From CAWBKV01 sp041946675 (lineage in GTDB: Archaea > Halobacteriota > Methanosarcinia > Methanotrichales > Methanotrichaceae), in contig JBHGAU010000006.1 of assembly GCA_041946675.1 (NCBI GenBank), positions 1 to 64,000 on the forward strand: 64,000 nt of DNA. Direction: 5' to 3'. The notes under the pieces are model-generated. The model ran no database searches and was not told the origin of the DNA. It saw only the letters and a program-made list of their open reading frames with translations. Each line of letters starts with the position of its first letter. Within the stretch, counting starts at the first letter, position 1. Both the position numbers and the translations under genes were made by a program. Shown piece by piece: positions 17,433 through 26,166 of the stretch.

Positions 17433-18215
17433 TCAAGTTGTAGTGTAACCGCCATCAATCACAAGTTCGCTTCCGGTTACGAACTTTGCTTCATCCGATA
17501 CTAGGTAGAGGACGCCGTAGGCTATGTCGTTCGGCTCGCCTATATGGCCTATCGGATGCCTTGCATCCAGCTCCTTCTTAAGATCATCAATGCTCATCCC
17601 GTACTTCTGCGACTGCTCCTTGAGGAAGTTCTCGACCATCGGCGTCCAGATGAAACCCGGGTGCACTGAGTTCACGCGGATGTTGTACTTGGCATACAGC
17701 AGCGCATCTATCTTTGCCATAACGCGGTCTGCCGCCTTTGTTGCATGATACGCGGGAACATCGGGCGCCCCGACTATTCCGTAGATGGAGGAGATATAAA
17801 CTATGTTGCCGCTCTTCTTCTCAATCATATAGGGCACGATATACTTGGTGCACAGGAACGCGCCTGTTACGTTTACCTCGAAGACCTTTTCCCATTCGGC
17901 CCTCGTATATTCATGCGTCGGCTTGTTCGGCCCAGAAATGCCTGCATTGTTCACAAGGATGTCTATCTTGCCGTATTTGTCATAGACTGAGGTAGCGGCC
18001 TCCTTTACCCTGTACTCATCTGTAACGTCCAGAGGATAGTACTCCGCCTTGCCGCCAATGCTTTCAATCTCATCGACGACTTTCTTTCCTTCGTCCTGAG
18101 ATCTGCCCGTGATGATAGATACGGCGCCTTCCTTCGCCAGGATCTTGGCGATTGCTTCACCTATTCCATAAGTAGAACCTGTGATTATTGCAACTTTTCC
18201 TTCAACTCGCCTCAT
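17433..18215 (-). CDS. Short-chain dehydrogenase/reductase
   Basis: A 260-residue classical SDR using NAD(P)H. The nucleotide site is TGSTYGIGEA (residues 13-22), NNAG near residue 90, and the catalytic Ser-Tyr-Lys in ISSIYG and YHATK (about 142-160). The C-terminal GSELVIDGGYTTT is the usual family ending. Substrate cannot be read; sugar alcohols, glucose and 3-oxoacyl substrates occur among relatives. It is convergent with the gvp-like operon and divergent from the N-ATPase operon. Confidence 0.88.
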   Translation of the reverse strand: MRRVEGKVAIITGSTYGIGEAIAKILAKEGAVSIITGRSQDEGKKVVDEIESIGGKAEYYPLDVTDEYRVKEAATSVYDKYGKIDILVNNAGISGPNKPTHEYTRAEWEKVFEVNVTGAFLCTKYIVPYMIEKKSGNIVYISSIYGIVGAPDVPAYHATKAADRVMAKIDALLYAKYNIRVNSVHPGFIWTPMVENFLKEQSQKYGMSIDDLKKELDARHPIGHIGEPNDIAYGVLYLVSDEAKFVTGSELVIDGGYTTT

Positions 18216-18312
18216 CTTGCCAGCTCCCGCATAAAGCTTCGTCCTTTACAGTAACAATAATCAACGCATCCAGAGTATTATAATCTAACGAATTAAGCGA
18301 TCAACTACTGCA

Positions 18313-18358
18313 AATAATATATACAAAAAAGCAAGAGTTAGTAAGGGAGATCTGAGGT
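18313..18358 (+). promoter_or_regulatory. atpD: Promoter and ribosome site of the N-ATPase operon
   Basis: AATAATATATACAA at 18312-18325 reads as a TATA box; initiation about 25 bases downstream gives a short leader ending GGGAGATCTGAGG before the TTG start of atpD. The strand and spacing fit an archaeal promoter serving the whole operon. Confidence 0.5.
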
Positions 18359-19726
18359 TTGAACCAACTAAACCAAGGAGAAGTGGTCTCAGTCAGAGGC
18401 AGTGTAATCGATGCTCGATTTCAGAAGTATCTGCCTGAGATAAATAACATCCTTAGTGTAGATGAAAGAGTCCAGATAGAAGTGCTGGTCCACCTCAGCC
18501 CTGAAATTGCGCGAGGTATCGCCTTAACCCCAGTGCAAGGGCTTGCCAGAGGCACTGCAATAACCGATACGGGACATCCACTGAAAGTGCCGGTGGGGGA
18601 AAAACTGCTGGGCAGAATGTTCGATGTATTCGGCATGCCGATAGATCATAAAGGAGATGTTGAGGCAAAGGATCTTAGATCGATACATCAGGGGACTGTG
18701 CCCTTATCCGAGCAAGTAACTACATCAGATATTTTCGAGACAGGAATCAAGGCGATAGATGTCCTTTCTCCTATGGAACGTGGCGGAAAGGCTGGACTTT
18801 TCGGCGGAGCTGGCGTCGGCAAGACTGTCCTGATAATGGAATTAATCCACAACATGGCAGGCAGATATGAAGGCATCAGTATCTTTTGCGGAATCGGCGA
18901 GCGATGTAGAGAGGGCGAGGAGCTTTACCGCGAGATACAAGAGGTTGGCGTTCTGGACAAAGCCATCCTTGTATTCGGCCAGATGAATGAGCCTGCAGGA
19001 GCCAGGTTTCGAGTCGGTGACTCTGCGCTAACTATGGCAGAGTATTTCAGAGACGATGTTAAACAGGATGTGCTTCTTCTGATCGATAACATCTTCAGGT
19101 TCGTTCAGGCGGGATCAGAGGTATCTGGGCTCATGGGCCGTCTGCCATCAAAGGTAGGATATCAGCCGACACTGGCCACTGAGCTTGCAGAGCTTGAAGA
19201 GAGAATCTGCAGCACTAAGACGGGAGCTATCACTTCCGTCCAGGCTGTATATGTTCCAGCCGACGATTTTACAGACCCTGCTGTGGTGCATATATTCGGC
19301 CATCTTTCGGCCGCAGTTGTGCTTTCACGGAGGATGTCCAGCCAGGGGCTTTATCCATCAATTGATCCGCTCCAGTCGCGCTCAAAAATGCTCAGCCCTC
19401 ATATCGTGGGAGAGAGGCATTATAGAATAGCACAGATGATCCGCAAGACACTTGTCGATTATGAAGAGCTGAAGGATATCATCGCAATGCTGGGACTCGA
19501 GGAGCTTTCATCAGAGGACCAGAAAACCGTGAACAGAGCGCGCAGGCTGGAGAGGTTTTTAACTCAGCCGTTTTTCGTCACTGAGCAGTTCACAGGGCAT
19601 AAGGGCAAGATGGTCAAGCTTGAAGATGCACTCGATGGCTGTGAGCGTATCCTCAAAGATGAATTTGCCGACTATCCGGAGAGATCGCTCTACATGATCG
19701 GAACCATCGATGAGGCGAAGAAATGA
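18359..19726 (+). CDS. atpD: N-ATPase F1 subunit beta
   Basis: Catalytic beta subunit of an F-type ATPase, 455 residues. Walker A is GGAGVGKT (149-156), the catalytic glutamate lies in GIGERCREGEELY, and GLMGRLPSKVGYQPTLA is the conserved beta-subunit segment. It begins with TTG. The operon order beta, epsilon, Q, R, a, c, b, alpha, gamma is that of N-ATPases, sodium-linked enzymes spread by horizontal transfer and present in some Methanosarcinales beside the normal A-type ATP synthase. The next gene overlaps by ATGA. Confidence 0.93.
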   Translation: MNQLNQGEVVSVRGSVIDARFQKYLPEINNILSVDERVQIEVLVHLSPEIARGIALTPVQGLARGTAITDTGHPLKVPVGEKLLGRMFDVFGMPIDHKGDVEAKDLRSIHQGTVPLSEQVTTSDIFETGIKAIDVLSPMERGGKAGLFGGAGVGKTVLIMELIHNMAGRYEGISIFCGIGERCREGEELYREIQEVGVLDKAILVFGQMNEPAGARFRVGDSALTMAEYFRDDVKQDVLLLIDNIFRFVQAGSEVSGLMGRLPSKVGYQPTLATELAELEERICSTKTGAITSVQAVYVPADDFTDPAVVHIFGHLSAAVVLSRRMSSQGLYPSIDPLQSRSKMLSPHIVGERHYRIAQMIRKTLVDYEELKDIIAMLGLEELSSEDQKTVNRARRLERFLTQPFFVTEQFTGHKGKMVKLEDALDGCERILKDEFADYPERSLYMIGTIDEAKK

Positions 19727-20109
19727 GGCTCAGAGTCTATCTCCCAATGAAGGTTCTCATAGATAAAGAGGTAACAAAAGTCGTTTCCGAGGCAGAGAAC
19801 GGCTCATTCGGCATACTTCCAAAGCATATTGATTTCGTGGCTGTACTTGTGCCAGGAATCCTCATATTCCAGTCGGCTGAGGGTGAGGAGTTTCTCGCAA
19901 TTGATGAGGGCATCCTTGTCAAATGCGCTTCCGAAGTTAGGGTTTCCACACGAAATGCGGTGCTCAGCAAGGATTTGAGAATGCTGAAACAGACCGTCGA
20001 GCAGGAGTTCAGGAACCTCAATGAAAGCGAAAGGAAAACGCGTTCTATTCTTGCAAAGCTTGAGATCGATTTTGCAAAGCGTTTCATGAAGATGACTGAG
20101 CATGGCTAA
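19723..20109 (+). CDS. atpC: N-ATPase F1 subunit epsilon
   Basis: A 128-residue epsilon subunit linking the rotor ring to gamma. The N-terminal beta barrel (MRLRVYLPMKVLIDKEVTKV, SFGILPKHIDFVAVL) is clear; the C-terminal 40 residues are the helical hairpin. The ATG overlaps the atpD stop by four bases. Gene position second in the operon is characteristic of N-ATPases. Confidence 0.85.
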   Translation: MRLRVYLPMKVLIDKEVTKVVSEAENGSFGILPKHIDFVAVLVPGILIFQSAEGEEFLAIDEGILVKCASEVRVSTRNAVLSKDLRMLKQTVEQEFRNLNESERKTRSILAKLEIDFAKRFMKMTEHG

Positions 20110-20136
20110 ATTTAGAATATAGCTTCATGAGGAAAC

Positions 20137-20454
20137 ATGGCTGAACCGATGGATAAAGACAACGATGACTTCGTCGAGAAGATAGGCGAGAAGGAGGCTC
20201 GAAAGGTGAAGGCTCGGAGCAGCAAAGACAAGGGCCTATGGTTCGGGCTAGGAGCGATAGGAGTCATCGGCTGGTCTGTGGCAATCCCAACATTGATCGG
20301 CGTTGCCATAGGCGTCTGGCTAGATATTCACTATCCAGGGCAGATCTCCTGGACGCTCACGTTTCTATCCATCGGCTTAGCGGTCGGCTGCGCCAATGCC
20401 TGGTACTGGGTTAGCAGAGAACAACGCAAAATAGGAAGTGATGACAACGATTGA
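20137..20454 (+). CDS. atpQ: N-ATPase accessory membrane protein AtpQ
   Basis: A 105-residue protein with a charged N-terminus (residues 1-32) and two membrane helices (about 38-57 and 65-85). GVWLDIHYPGQISW between them resembles the AtpI/AtpQ family (ATPase gene 1), thought to help c-ring assembly or to conduct divalent cations. GAGGAAAC precedes the ATG. The gene is standard at this position in N-ATPase operons. The end overlaps atpR. Confidence 0.75.
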   Translation: MAEPMDKDNDDFVEKIGEKEARKVKARSSKDKGLWFGLGAIGVIGWSVAIPTLIGVAIGVWLDIHYPGQISWTLTFLSIGLAVGCANAWYWVSREQRKIGSDDND

Positions 20455-20731
20455 GCCATTGATGCTGGCGCTCAGCTTAGCTTTGGGCGCTATCCTCGGA
20501 ATTTTCTACTTCTGCGGACTGTGGTTAACATTGAGGCGTCTTCCCGGCTCTAAGCAGCCTGCACTTCTTACTTTTACTAGTTTTTTTGGGAGAACGGCTG
20601 TATGCGTTCTGGGTTTTTATCTAATCCTTGGAAGCGGCATGGAGGCATTGATCTTGAGCATCGTGGGATTCATGCTTGCAAAGGTCATATTGATCAATCG
20701 CATAGCTGCAGAGGGCAGATCGAATGGTTGA
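20441..20731 (+). CDS. atpR: N-ATPase membrane subunit AtpR
   Basis: About 96 residues, three hydrophobic helices. AtpR is specific to N-ATPases; the arginines in LWLTLRRLPG and FFGRTAV lie at helix ends as expected for the polar residues proposed to interact with the c ring. Start is ATG at 20441 or the GTG directly before it, following AGGAA; both overlap atpQ. The following gene overlaps by eight bases. Confidence 0.75.
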   Translation: MTTIEPLMLALSLALGAILGIFYFCGLWLTLRRLPGSKQPALLTFTSFFGRTAVCVLGFYLILGSGMEALILSIVGFMLAKVILINRIAAEGRSNG

Positions 20732-21431
20732 GATTAGCCCTGATGAAATAGTGTTCTGGCAGTGGGGTTTTGTCAGCATCAATGCTACCATCATCTTCAC
20801 CTGGGCCGTGATGGCTCTGCTCGTAATTTTAGCATGGCTGTCGACACGACGGCTATCCGTTGAACCTCCGATCCCACAGATGCAGAGCCTTATAGAGATT
20901 ATAATCGGCTACATGAAGCGCCAGATAAGAGAGATCGCACAGATGGATCCAGACAGGTATTTGCCCTTTTCAGGCACTTTATTCCTGTTCATATCAATTG
21001 CCAATCTGCTCGATATAGTGCCGGGATACAGCCCGCCGACAAGCTCTCTTTCCACTACTGCTGCCCTCGCAATTTGCGTTTTCTTTGCTGTCCCGATTTA
21101 TGGAATTGCACAGCGCGGCATTGTTAGCTATTTCAAGCATTATATGGAGCCCACGCCATTGATGCTGCCGTTCAATATCATTGGCGAGATCTCACGCACA
21201 CTGGCAATGGCTGTCAGGCTGTTCGGCAATATGATGAGTGAGACCATGCTCATCGCTATCCTGCTCTCAATTGCGCCGCTATTCCTGCCTGTGTTGCTGG
21301 AACTGCTGGGCCTTTTGATCGGCCAGGTACAGGCGTACATCTTTGGGGTGCTTGCAACTGTTTACATTATTTCGGCAAGCTCAAACGAAGATAAAAGAGA
21401 AAACAATATGAAATCTAAAGGAGTTACTTGA
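20724..21431 (+). CDS. atpB: N-ATPase FO subunit a
   Basis: Stator half-channel subunit, 235 residues, five to six helices. The essential arginine is R165 in AMAVRLFGNMM; GLLIGQVQAYIFGVLATVYI is the conserved last helix. Together with the c subunit it forms the ion path. The gene overlaps atpR and is followed one base later by atpE. Confidence 0.92.
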   Translation: MVEISPDEIVFWQWGFVSINATIIFTWAVMALLVILAWLSTRRLSVEPPIPQMQSLIEIIIGYMKRQIREIAQMDPDRYLPFSGTLFLFISIANLLDIVPGYSPPTSSLSTTAALAICVFFAVPIYGIAQRGIVSYFKHYMEPTPLMLPFNIIGEISRTLAMAVRLFGNMMSETMLIAILLSIAPLFLPVLLELLGLLIGQVQAYIFGVLATVYIISASSNEDKRENNMKSKGVT

Positions 21432-21432
21432 T

Positions 21433-21699
21433 ATGGCTACAGTAGATACTATTGGCATGGCTTCAATAATCGCGTCCGGAGTTACTATGGCCGTAGGCTC
21501 CATCGGGCCTGCAATCGGCGAAGGCTGGGCGCTTTCCCGTGCCCTTACAGCCATTGCACAGCAGCCTGATGAGGCCAACACAATTACACGGACACTATTC
21601 GTGGGTCTCGCAATGGTGGAGTCCATTGCAATTTACTGCTTCGTGATATCTATAATTTTGATCTTCGCTAATCCCTTCTGGAACTATGTGGCAAAGTAG
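21433..21699 (+). CDS. atpE: N-ATPase FO subunit c, sodium-binding type
   Basis: An 88-residue two-helix proteolipid of the rotor ring. Helix 1 ends GPAIGEGWA with a glutamate at residue 30 where sodium rotors usually have glutamine; helix 2 has V62-E63-S64 and Y68. The E-S-x3-Y pattern is the known sodium ligand set, and a second carboxylate in helix 1 is typical of N-ATPases. This supports sodium coupling, a known property of the family rather than something measured here. Confidence 0.92.
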   Translation: MATVDTIGMASIIASGVTMAVGSIGPAIGEGWALSRALTAIAQQPDEANTITRTLFVGLAMVESIAIYCFVISIILIFANPFWNYVAK

Positions 21700-21705
21700 G
21701 AGAAT

Positions 21706-22500
21706 ATGGCGCTTATCGATTACTTCACAACAATCGCGCAGATCATAAACTTCCTAGTGCTGGTCTTCCTGTTGAGGCACTTCCTCTACAGGCCGGTCAT
21801 CAAAGCCATGAATGATCGAGAGCAGAAGATAGCCTCCAGACTAAAGGATGCTGAGGATAAGAGAAAAGAGGCAGAGCATGAGGCGGCATCTTATCGCAAA
21901 ATGAAGCAGGATATGGCAGCCGAGCATGATTTGATGATCGCCAGGGCAGCAGAGGAAGTGCAGGCATTTAAAGCTGATTTAATCAAGAAGGCACGTGAAG
22001 ATGTCGATAAAACCAAAAAGGATTGGCTTGAAGCATTCCGGCGCCAGAAGGATGCATTCCTCACTGATATCGCTGCTCAGGCAGGCAGAGAAGTTTATGC
22101 AGTCTCCCGGCATGCCCTTAAAGATCTGGCCGATGAAGAACTTGAACGTCGGATAATGGATGTATTCTTAGAGCGCCTGGAGGATTTAGATGCTCAGGAT
22201 AAAGATAGATTAAAAAGCTTTTATGAAAAGTTGAAGCAGAAAGGCGGGGAAATTGTTACTGTAAAGAGCACATTTCAAGTTCCTGATGATGCTCGAAATA
22301 AAATTCAGAAAACCCTCCAATATCAATCCGGCTCTGATGTAAAAATACGATATGAAATTGATCCAGATCTGGTATCAGGGATTGAGCTGCGCACGGATGA
22401 CATAAAGATCTCATGGAGCATTGCCAGCTATCTGAGTGATCTTGAGAACAATTTATCGCAGGCGCTTGATCAAAAGGTTGAGGCTGAAAAGGCAGGCTAG
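21706..22500 (+). CDS. atpF: N-ATPase b subunit with delta-like C-terminus
   Basis: A 264-residue stator subunit, longer than a normal b (about 160). One N-terminal membrane helix (residues 8-25), a long charged coiled coil to about residue 170, then a segment (about 185-255) ending EIDPDLVSGIELRTDDIKIS that resembles the C-terminal domain of the delta subunit. N-ATPase operons lack atpH, so b probably replaces delta at the top of F1. The gene ends in TAG just before the alpha gene. Confidence 0.85.
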   Translation: MALIDYFTTIAQIINFLVLVFLLRHFLYRPVIKAMNDREQKIASRLKDAEDKRKEAEHEAASYRKMKQDMAAEHDLMIARAAEEVQAFKADLIKKAREDVDKTKKDWLEAFRRQKDAFLTDIAAQAGREVYAVSRHALKDLADEELERRIMDVFLERLEDLDAQDKDRLKSFYEKLKQKGGEIVTVKSTFQVPDDARNKIQKTLQYQSGSDVKIRYEIDPDLVSGIELRTDDIKISWSIASYLSDLENNLSQALDQKVEAEKAG

Positions 22501-22513
22501 ACGAGGCTTTGAG

Positions 22514-24043
22514 ATGGATAACAATGATGTGATGAAGGGCAAAGAGGCAAACGAAGCTTTAAAGGGTACATTCTCGGCACTCAACCGCTCGCTTGAAAGC
22601 TATCAGCCTCAGATCAAGCTCGAAGAGGTCGGATCAGTATCCTTCGTTGGAAGCGGGATCGCACGAATCAAAGGCCTGCCTCAAGTGAGATCCGACGAGA
22701 TCATAATCTTCCCGAACAACGAGCTTGGAATAGCATTCAACCTGGACCCTGAGGAAGTGTCGGTTATAATGCTTGATCAGAGCGAGAAGATCAAAGCAGG
22801 GCAGGAGGTCCGCAGGACAGGAAGGGTGATGGATGTGCCTGTTGGCGGTGAGCTGCTCGGGCGGGTCGTGGATGCAATGGGAAGACCGCTTGATGAAGGC
22901 GGACCCATTCGAACATCCAAGAGACGGCCGATAGAACGTGAAGCTCCAGGCATCATGGACCGTGCGCCTGTAAATGTTCCTCTCCAGACGGGAATCCTAG
23001 TTGTGGATGCCATGATCCCGGTCGGCAGAGGCCAAAGGGAGCTGATACTTGGCGACCGTCAGACGGGAAAGACCTCTATAGCCCTGGATGCCATAATCAA
23101 CCAGAGAGACAAAGGCGTTGTTTGTATTTACTGTGCGATCGGACAGCAAAGGGCATCAGTTGCAAGAGTGATCGCAGATCTGAGAAGCCAAGATGCCATG
23201 AAAAACAGCGTTGTTGTCGTCGCCTCCGCCGAGGATCCGCCGGGCCTGAACTTCGCCGCCCCCTATGCCGCTACCACCATGGCCGAGTACTTCATGGAAA
23301 AAGGACAGGATGCTCTGATAGTATATGATGATTTAACCCGCCACGCACGTTCTTATAGGGAGCTTTCACTTCTGTTAAGGCGGCCGCCTGGAAGAGAGGC
23401 TTACCCAGGAGATATCTTCTACATCCATTCCCGCCTCCTGGAACGGTCCACGCATCTTCTCAAGGGTGGCTCTCTCACTGCTCTGCCGATCATCGAGACT
23501 GAGGCCCAGGATATCTCTGCATACATTCCAACAAACCTCATTTCGATCACTGATGGCCAGATTTATCTCTCTCCCCGGCTTTATGAGGAGGGCGTTCTGC
23601 CTGCCGTGGATGTTGGCAAATCAGTTTCACGAGTAGGCGGGAAGAGCCAGCTCCCAGCTTACCGTGAGGCTGCCGGCGATTTGCGCCTTACTTACTCGCA
23701 GTTCGAGGAGCTGGAGACATTTGTCAGGTTCGGCACAAGGCTGGATGAGGAGACGAGAAGGATATTGGAGAGAGGAAGACGTATCCGAGAGGTCTTGAAG
23801 CAGCCGAGGTATGATCCAATACCGGCACCAGAGCAGATCGCAATACTTCTGGTGGTGACATCAGGAGCCATGGATGAGGTTCCGCTCGATAAAATCGTAC
23901 AGGCAGAGGGGAAGATCAGAAAGACCTTTTCGATGCGGCTTCCTGAGGTGTATAAGCGCATAGAGTCCGGGCAGAAGCCCAGTGCTGAGGATCGTGAGCA
24001 GGTTTTGAATATGTCCAGAGAGGTACTCAAGAGCGAGCAATGA
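22514..24043 (+). CDS. atpA: N-ATPase F1 subunit alpha
   Basis: Non-catalytic nucleotide-binding subunit, 509 residues. Walker A is GDRQTGKTS (180-188), followed by YCAIGQQRASVARV and the alpha-specific VYDDLTRHARSYRELSLLLR. I start at the ATG at 22514, preceded by GAGGCTTTGAG; the frame is open to 22436 but that part overlaps atpF and is not alpha-like. In other N-ATPase operons atpG follows at once; here about 590 bases with a HicBA remnant intervene. Confidence 0.93.
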   Translation: MDNNDVMKGKEANEALKGTFSALNRSLESYQPQIKLEEVGSVSFVGSGIARIKGLPQVRSDEIIIFPNNELGIAFNLDPEEVSVIMLDQSEKIKAGQEVRRTGRVMDVPVGGELLGRVVDAMGRPLDEGGPIRTSKRRPIEREAPGIMDRAPVNVPLQTGILVVDAMIPVGRGQRELILGDRQTGKTSIALDAIINQRDKGVVCIYCAIGQQRASVARVIADLRSQDAMKNSVVVVASAEDPPGLNFAAPYAATTMAEYFMEKGQDALIVYDDLTRHARSYRELSLLLRRPPGREAYPGDIFYIHSRLLERSTHLLKGGSLTALPIIETEAQDISAYIPTNLISITDGQIYLSPRLYEEGVLPAVDVGKSVSRVGGKSQLPAYREAAGDLRLTYSQFEELETFVRFGTRLDEETRRILERGRRIREVLKQPRYDPIPAPEQIAILLVVTSGAMDEVPLDKIVQAEGKIRKTFSMRLPEVYKRIESGQKPSAEDREQVLNMSREVLKSEQ

Positions 24044-24064
24044 TTTGCGTTAGCGTGAGCTACC

Positions 24065-24182
24065 TTATGCTGAAAACCATTCCTCTCGGCTGATCTCACC
24101 CTGCCTCAGAATCTTCATAATAAGATCAACGCTAATATTCCCTCTATGGGGATTAGGGATCATCGCTCTGGTCGTCCCTCTC
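24065..24182 (-). pseudogene. HicA toxin, N-terminally truncated
   Basis: A frame read as RGTTRAMIPNPHRGNISVDL and then LIMKILRQGEISREEWFSA before TAA matches the C-terminal half of HicA mRNA interferases. The catalytic histidine region (usually G-S-H) that should precede it is missing: the fragment begins right at the hicB stop. It is therefore probably not an active toxin. Confidence 0.7.
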
Positions 24183-24387
24183 AAGTCGGAATGGGCAGAT
24201 TAAACCGCAAGCTAAAAGCTATCCAATCCTCTATGGCCATTCGCAGGTTCTCACGGCATTCCTCAGGGGTCTTTCCTGTTGCCCAAGCGCCTTTCAGTTC
24301 AGGGACCTCGCCATAATAAGGCTCCTCATCCTCAATGAGCTCATAGATTGCTTTGGACATCGCCGCCTGAATATACTCGCAGAACAT
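24181..24387 (-). CDS. hicB: HicB family antitoxin
   Basis: A 68-residue HicB protein beginning MFCEYIQAAMSKAIYELIED, with the partial RNase H-like fold marked by YYGEVPELKGAWATGKTPEECRENL. HicB neutralises HicA and usually represses its own promoter. Here it lies antisense inside the N-ATPase operon between atpA and atpG, with only a HicA remnant beside it. The frame is open 34 codons further upstream, but those codons are not HicB-like. Confidence 0.75.
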   Translation of the reverse strand: MFCEYIQAAMSKAIYELIEDEEPYYGEVPELKGAWATGKTPEECRENLRMAIEDWIAFSLRFNLPIPT

Positions 24388-24632
24388 ATTATTTCTCGGC
24401 CTAGGATATAATCGTCTCCACTTATCTCCACTATTTGCAATTAGACATATGGAGGAGAGATTTGAAGAAAGGTTCAATGACACTGTCATCCGGTTCTCTT
24501 ACGATGAACGGGTCTGAAACTAAGACCTGAAAGTCGAAAGGCAAAAGAGTAGGAAGAAGCACAATAGTCTTATTGAATTTTTGAGGATTCAGAATATGTC
24601 CGACGAGGCCCTCAAGAACGAGAGTGAAGAAA

Positions 24633-25529
24633 ATGGAAGAGCTGGAAAGGCTGAAGTCGAAGATCAAAAACGCAAGTGAGCTGCAGTCGGTCGTCAAAAT
24701 AATGAAGACTATCTCTGCAGCCAACATCCGCGAGTACGGCCAGGCTGCAGAATCGCTGATACAGTACAATAAGACGATCGAGATGGGCCTTCAGGTAGTC
24801 ATGCTGAATAATCCTGATGCATTTCTGGCTATGAGGCCAACTGAGGAAGAGAAACGGCTTGGGGTTGTTATCTTCGGCTCAGATCAGGGGCTCGCAGGAA
24901 GGTTCAATGAGCAGATCGCAGGCTACGCTATACATAAGATAAACGAAATAGAGAATCAAGAGCGAATAGCTCTGGCCGTGGGCGAGCGCATTGTCGGGCG
25001 GTTAGAAGAGGAAGGCTTGCATGTTGAAACGCATTTGTCTTTTTTCGAAAAAACTATGGGCATCACCCAGGTCATGACAGATGTGCTCGTCAGGATAGAG
25101 GAGTGGCGGCTGCAAAGAGGGATAAATCAGATAATCCTTTTTTATAACAGGCCGACCTCCGGGGCATCCTTCGCCCCTCAGATGAGCTATCTGTTTCCTC
25201 TGGATATGAATTGGCTCAAAGGCCTATCACAAAAGAAGTGGCCGTCTCGATCACTGCCAACGTTCTCGATGGATGCGGATAAACTTTTTTCATCGCTTGT
25301 GAGGCAATATCTTTTCTTCTCGCTATATCGTGCATTTGTGGAATCGCTCGCAAGCGAGAATGCCAGCAGGCTGATGGCTATGCAGATGGCTGAGAGGAAC
25401 ATCGAGGAGCACATGAATGAGCTCACAGTTCAATTCAACAGGAGGCGCCAGGAGGCGATATCGGAAGAGCTGCTCGATGTGGTGACGGGGTTCGAGGCGC
25501 TGATGGGTGGGGGAGGAAAGAGTGAGTGA
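24633..25529 (+). CDS. atpG: N-ATPase F1 subunit gamma
   Basis: Rotor shaft subunit, about 298 residues. The N-terminal helix (ELERLKSKIKNASELQSVVK, then IMKTISAANIREY) and the C-terminal helix (SRLMAMQMAERNIEEHMNEL) form the coiled-coil shaft; the middle has the Rossmann-like part (VVIFGSDQGLAGRFNE). Start is ATG at 24633 after GAGAGTGAAGAAA, or a GTG three codons earlier. It is separated from atpA by an antisense HicB gene, so it may need read-through or its own promoter. A relic of its residues near 215 lies at 26167-26247. Confidence 0.9.
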   Translation: MEELERLKSKIKNASELQSVVKIMKTISAANIREYGQAAESLIQYNKTIEMGLQVVMLNNPDAFLAMRPTEEEKRLGVVIFGSDQGLAGRFNEQIAGYAIHKINEIENQERIALAVGERIVGRLEEEGLHVETHLSFFEKTMGITQVMTDVLVRIEEWRLQRGINQIILFYNRPTSGASFAPQMSYLFPLDMNWLKGLSQKKWPSRSLPTFSMDADKLFSSLVRQYLFFSLYRAFVESLASENASRLMAMQMAERNIEEHMNELTVQFNRRRQEAISEELLDVVTGFEALMGGGGKSE

Positions 25530-25568
25530 TAGTAGGTTCCAAAATATTCAATCAGAAGCTATAGTGGC

Positions 25569-25829
25569 CTATCTATACGAGTTATACCAGCGCTCGTAAT
25601 CTTTGTGCGTAGCGAAGCAGTGCAATATATAGATTTGAGTTCCTTTGATATTGTAGATTATTCTTGCCTGCCGGGTCACCTTTTCTACGTGACATGGTAT
25701 GCCATGCTTCATATGTTTTCGAGGAGGAGACACTAACATCTTCTCAAGGTGCCTGATGAATTGAGACTTCAGCTCTTGCTCCAGATCTGCCAGCTCCTTT
25801 CGAGCAGTCTCTGAAAAGATAAGCTCCAT
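25569..25829 (-). CDS. RelE/ParE superfamily toxin
   Basis: An 86-residue protein with the RelE/ParE fold pattern: helical hairpin with ELADLEQELKSQFIRHLEKM, then strands CHVEKVTRQARIIYNI and TQIYILHCFATHKDYERWY. RelE members cleave mRNA at the ribosome, ParE members poison gyrase; the sequence does not decide between them. It lies ten bases downstream of its antitoxin gene. The pair follows atpG and is flanked on the other side by an atpG relic. Confidence 0.8.
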   Translation of the reverse strand: MELIFSETARKELADLEQELKSQFIRHLEKMLVSPPRKHMKHGIPCHVEKVTRQARIIYNIKGTQIYILHCFATHKDYERWYNSYR

Positions 25830-25839
25830 AATTCCCCAG

Positions 25840-26076
25840 CTATCGCTTGACGATCTTCTTTATGTCCTCGAAAGAATACGTTTTGGTCTTACTAGACCCG
25901 ATATCTTCCATCTCTATCTCGACCGCCTTGTGTACCAGGGAAAGCTCTTCTTCCTCGATTATCCGCTCGTAGGCAAGGATAGCCTGACGGATGACCTCAG
26001 TCTGGCTTCCTGCATAGCCTTTCTCAATAATGCTCTTTATGGCAGCCTCATAAGGCGCGCCTAGATTAATGTTCAT
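25840..26076 (-). CDS. Antitoxin of the RelE/ParE-type pair
   Basis: A 78-residue protein. The N-terminal part (NINLGAPYEAAIKSIIEKGY, then AGSQTEVIRQAILAYERII) is a ribbon-helix-helix or related DNA-binding motif, and the acidic C-terminal half would wrap the toxin. Antitoxin first, toxin second is the common order. TATA-like GTATATATG on the minus strand at 26118-26126 lies about 45 bases upstream of the ATG. Confidence 0.78.
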   Translation of the reverse strand: MNINLGAPYEAAIKSIIEKGYAGSQTEVIRQAILAYERIIEEEELSLVHKAVEIEMEDIGSSKTKTYSFEDIKKIVKR

Positions 26077-26116
26077 GGCATATCACTTGATACACATCTA
26101 ATGAGCATTAAAGCAT

Positions 26117-26126
26117 ATATACATTA
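26117..26126 (-). promoter_or_regulatory. TATA box of the toxin-antitoxin pair
   Basis: Minus-strand TGTATATATG, followed by about 40 bases to the antitoxin ATG, a normal archaeal spacing. Antitoxins of this class usually bind here to repress transcription; no clear palindrome was found. Confidence 0.4.
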
Positions 26127-26166
26127 TTCATCAGCCGAGGACGAGGGTTCTTTATATCGGCTACAG

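Noticed and set aside
24596..24676. A 27-codon frame starting MSDEALKNESEENG before atpG
   Set aside because: It overlaps the atpG start in another frame, has no ribosome site, and low complexity; chance is likely.
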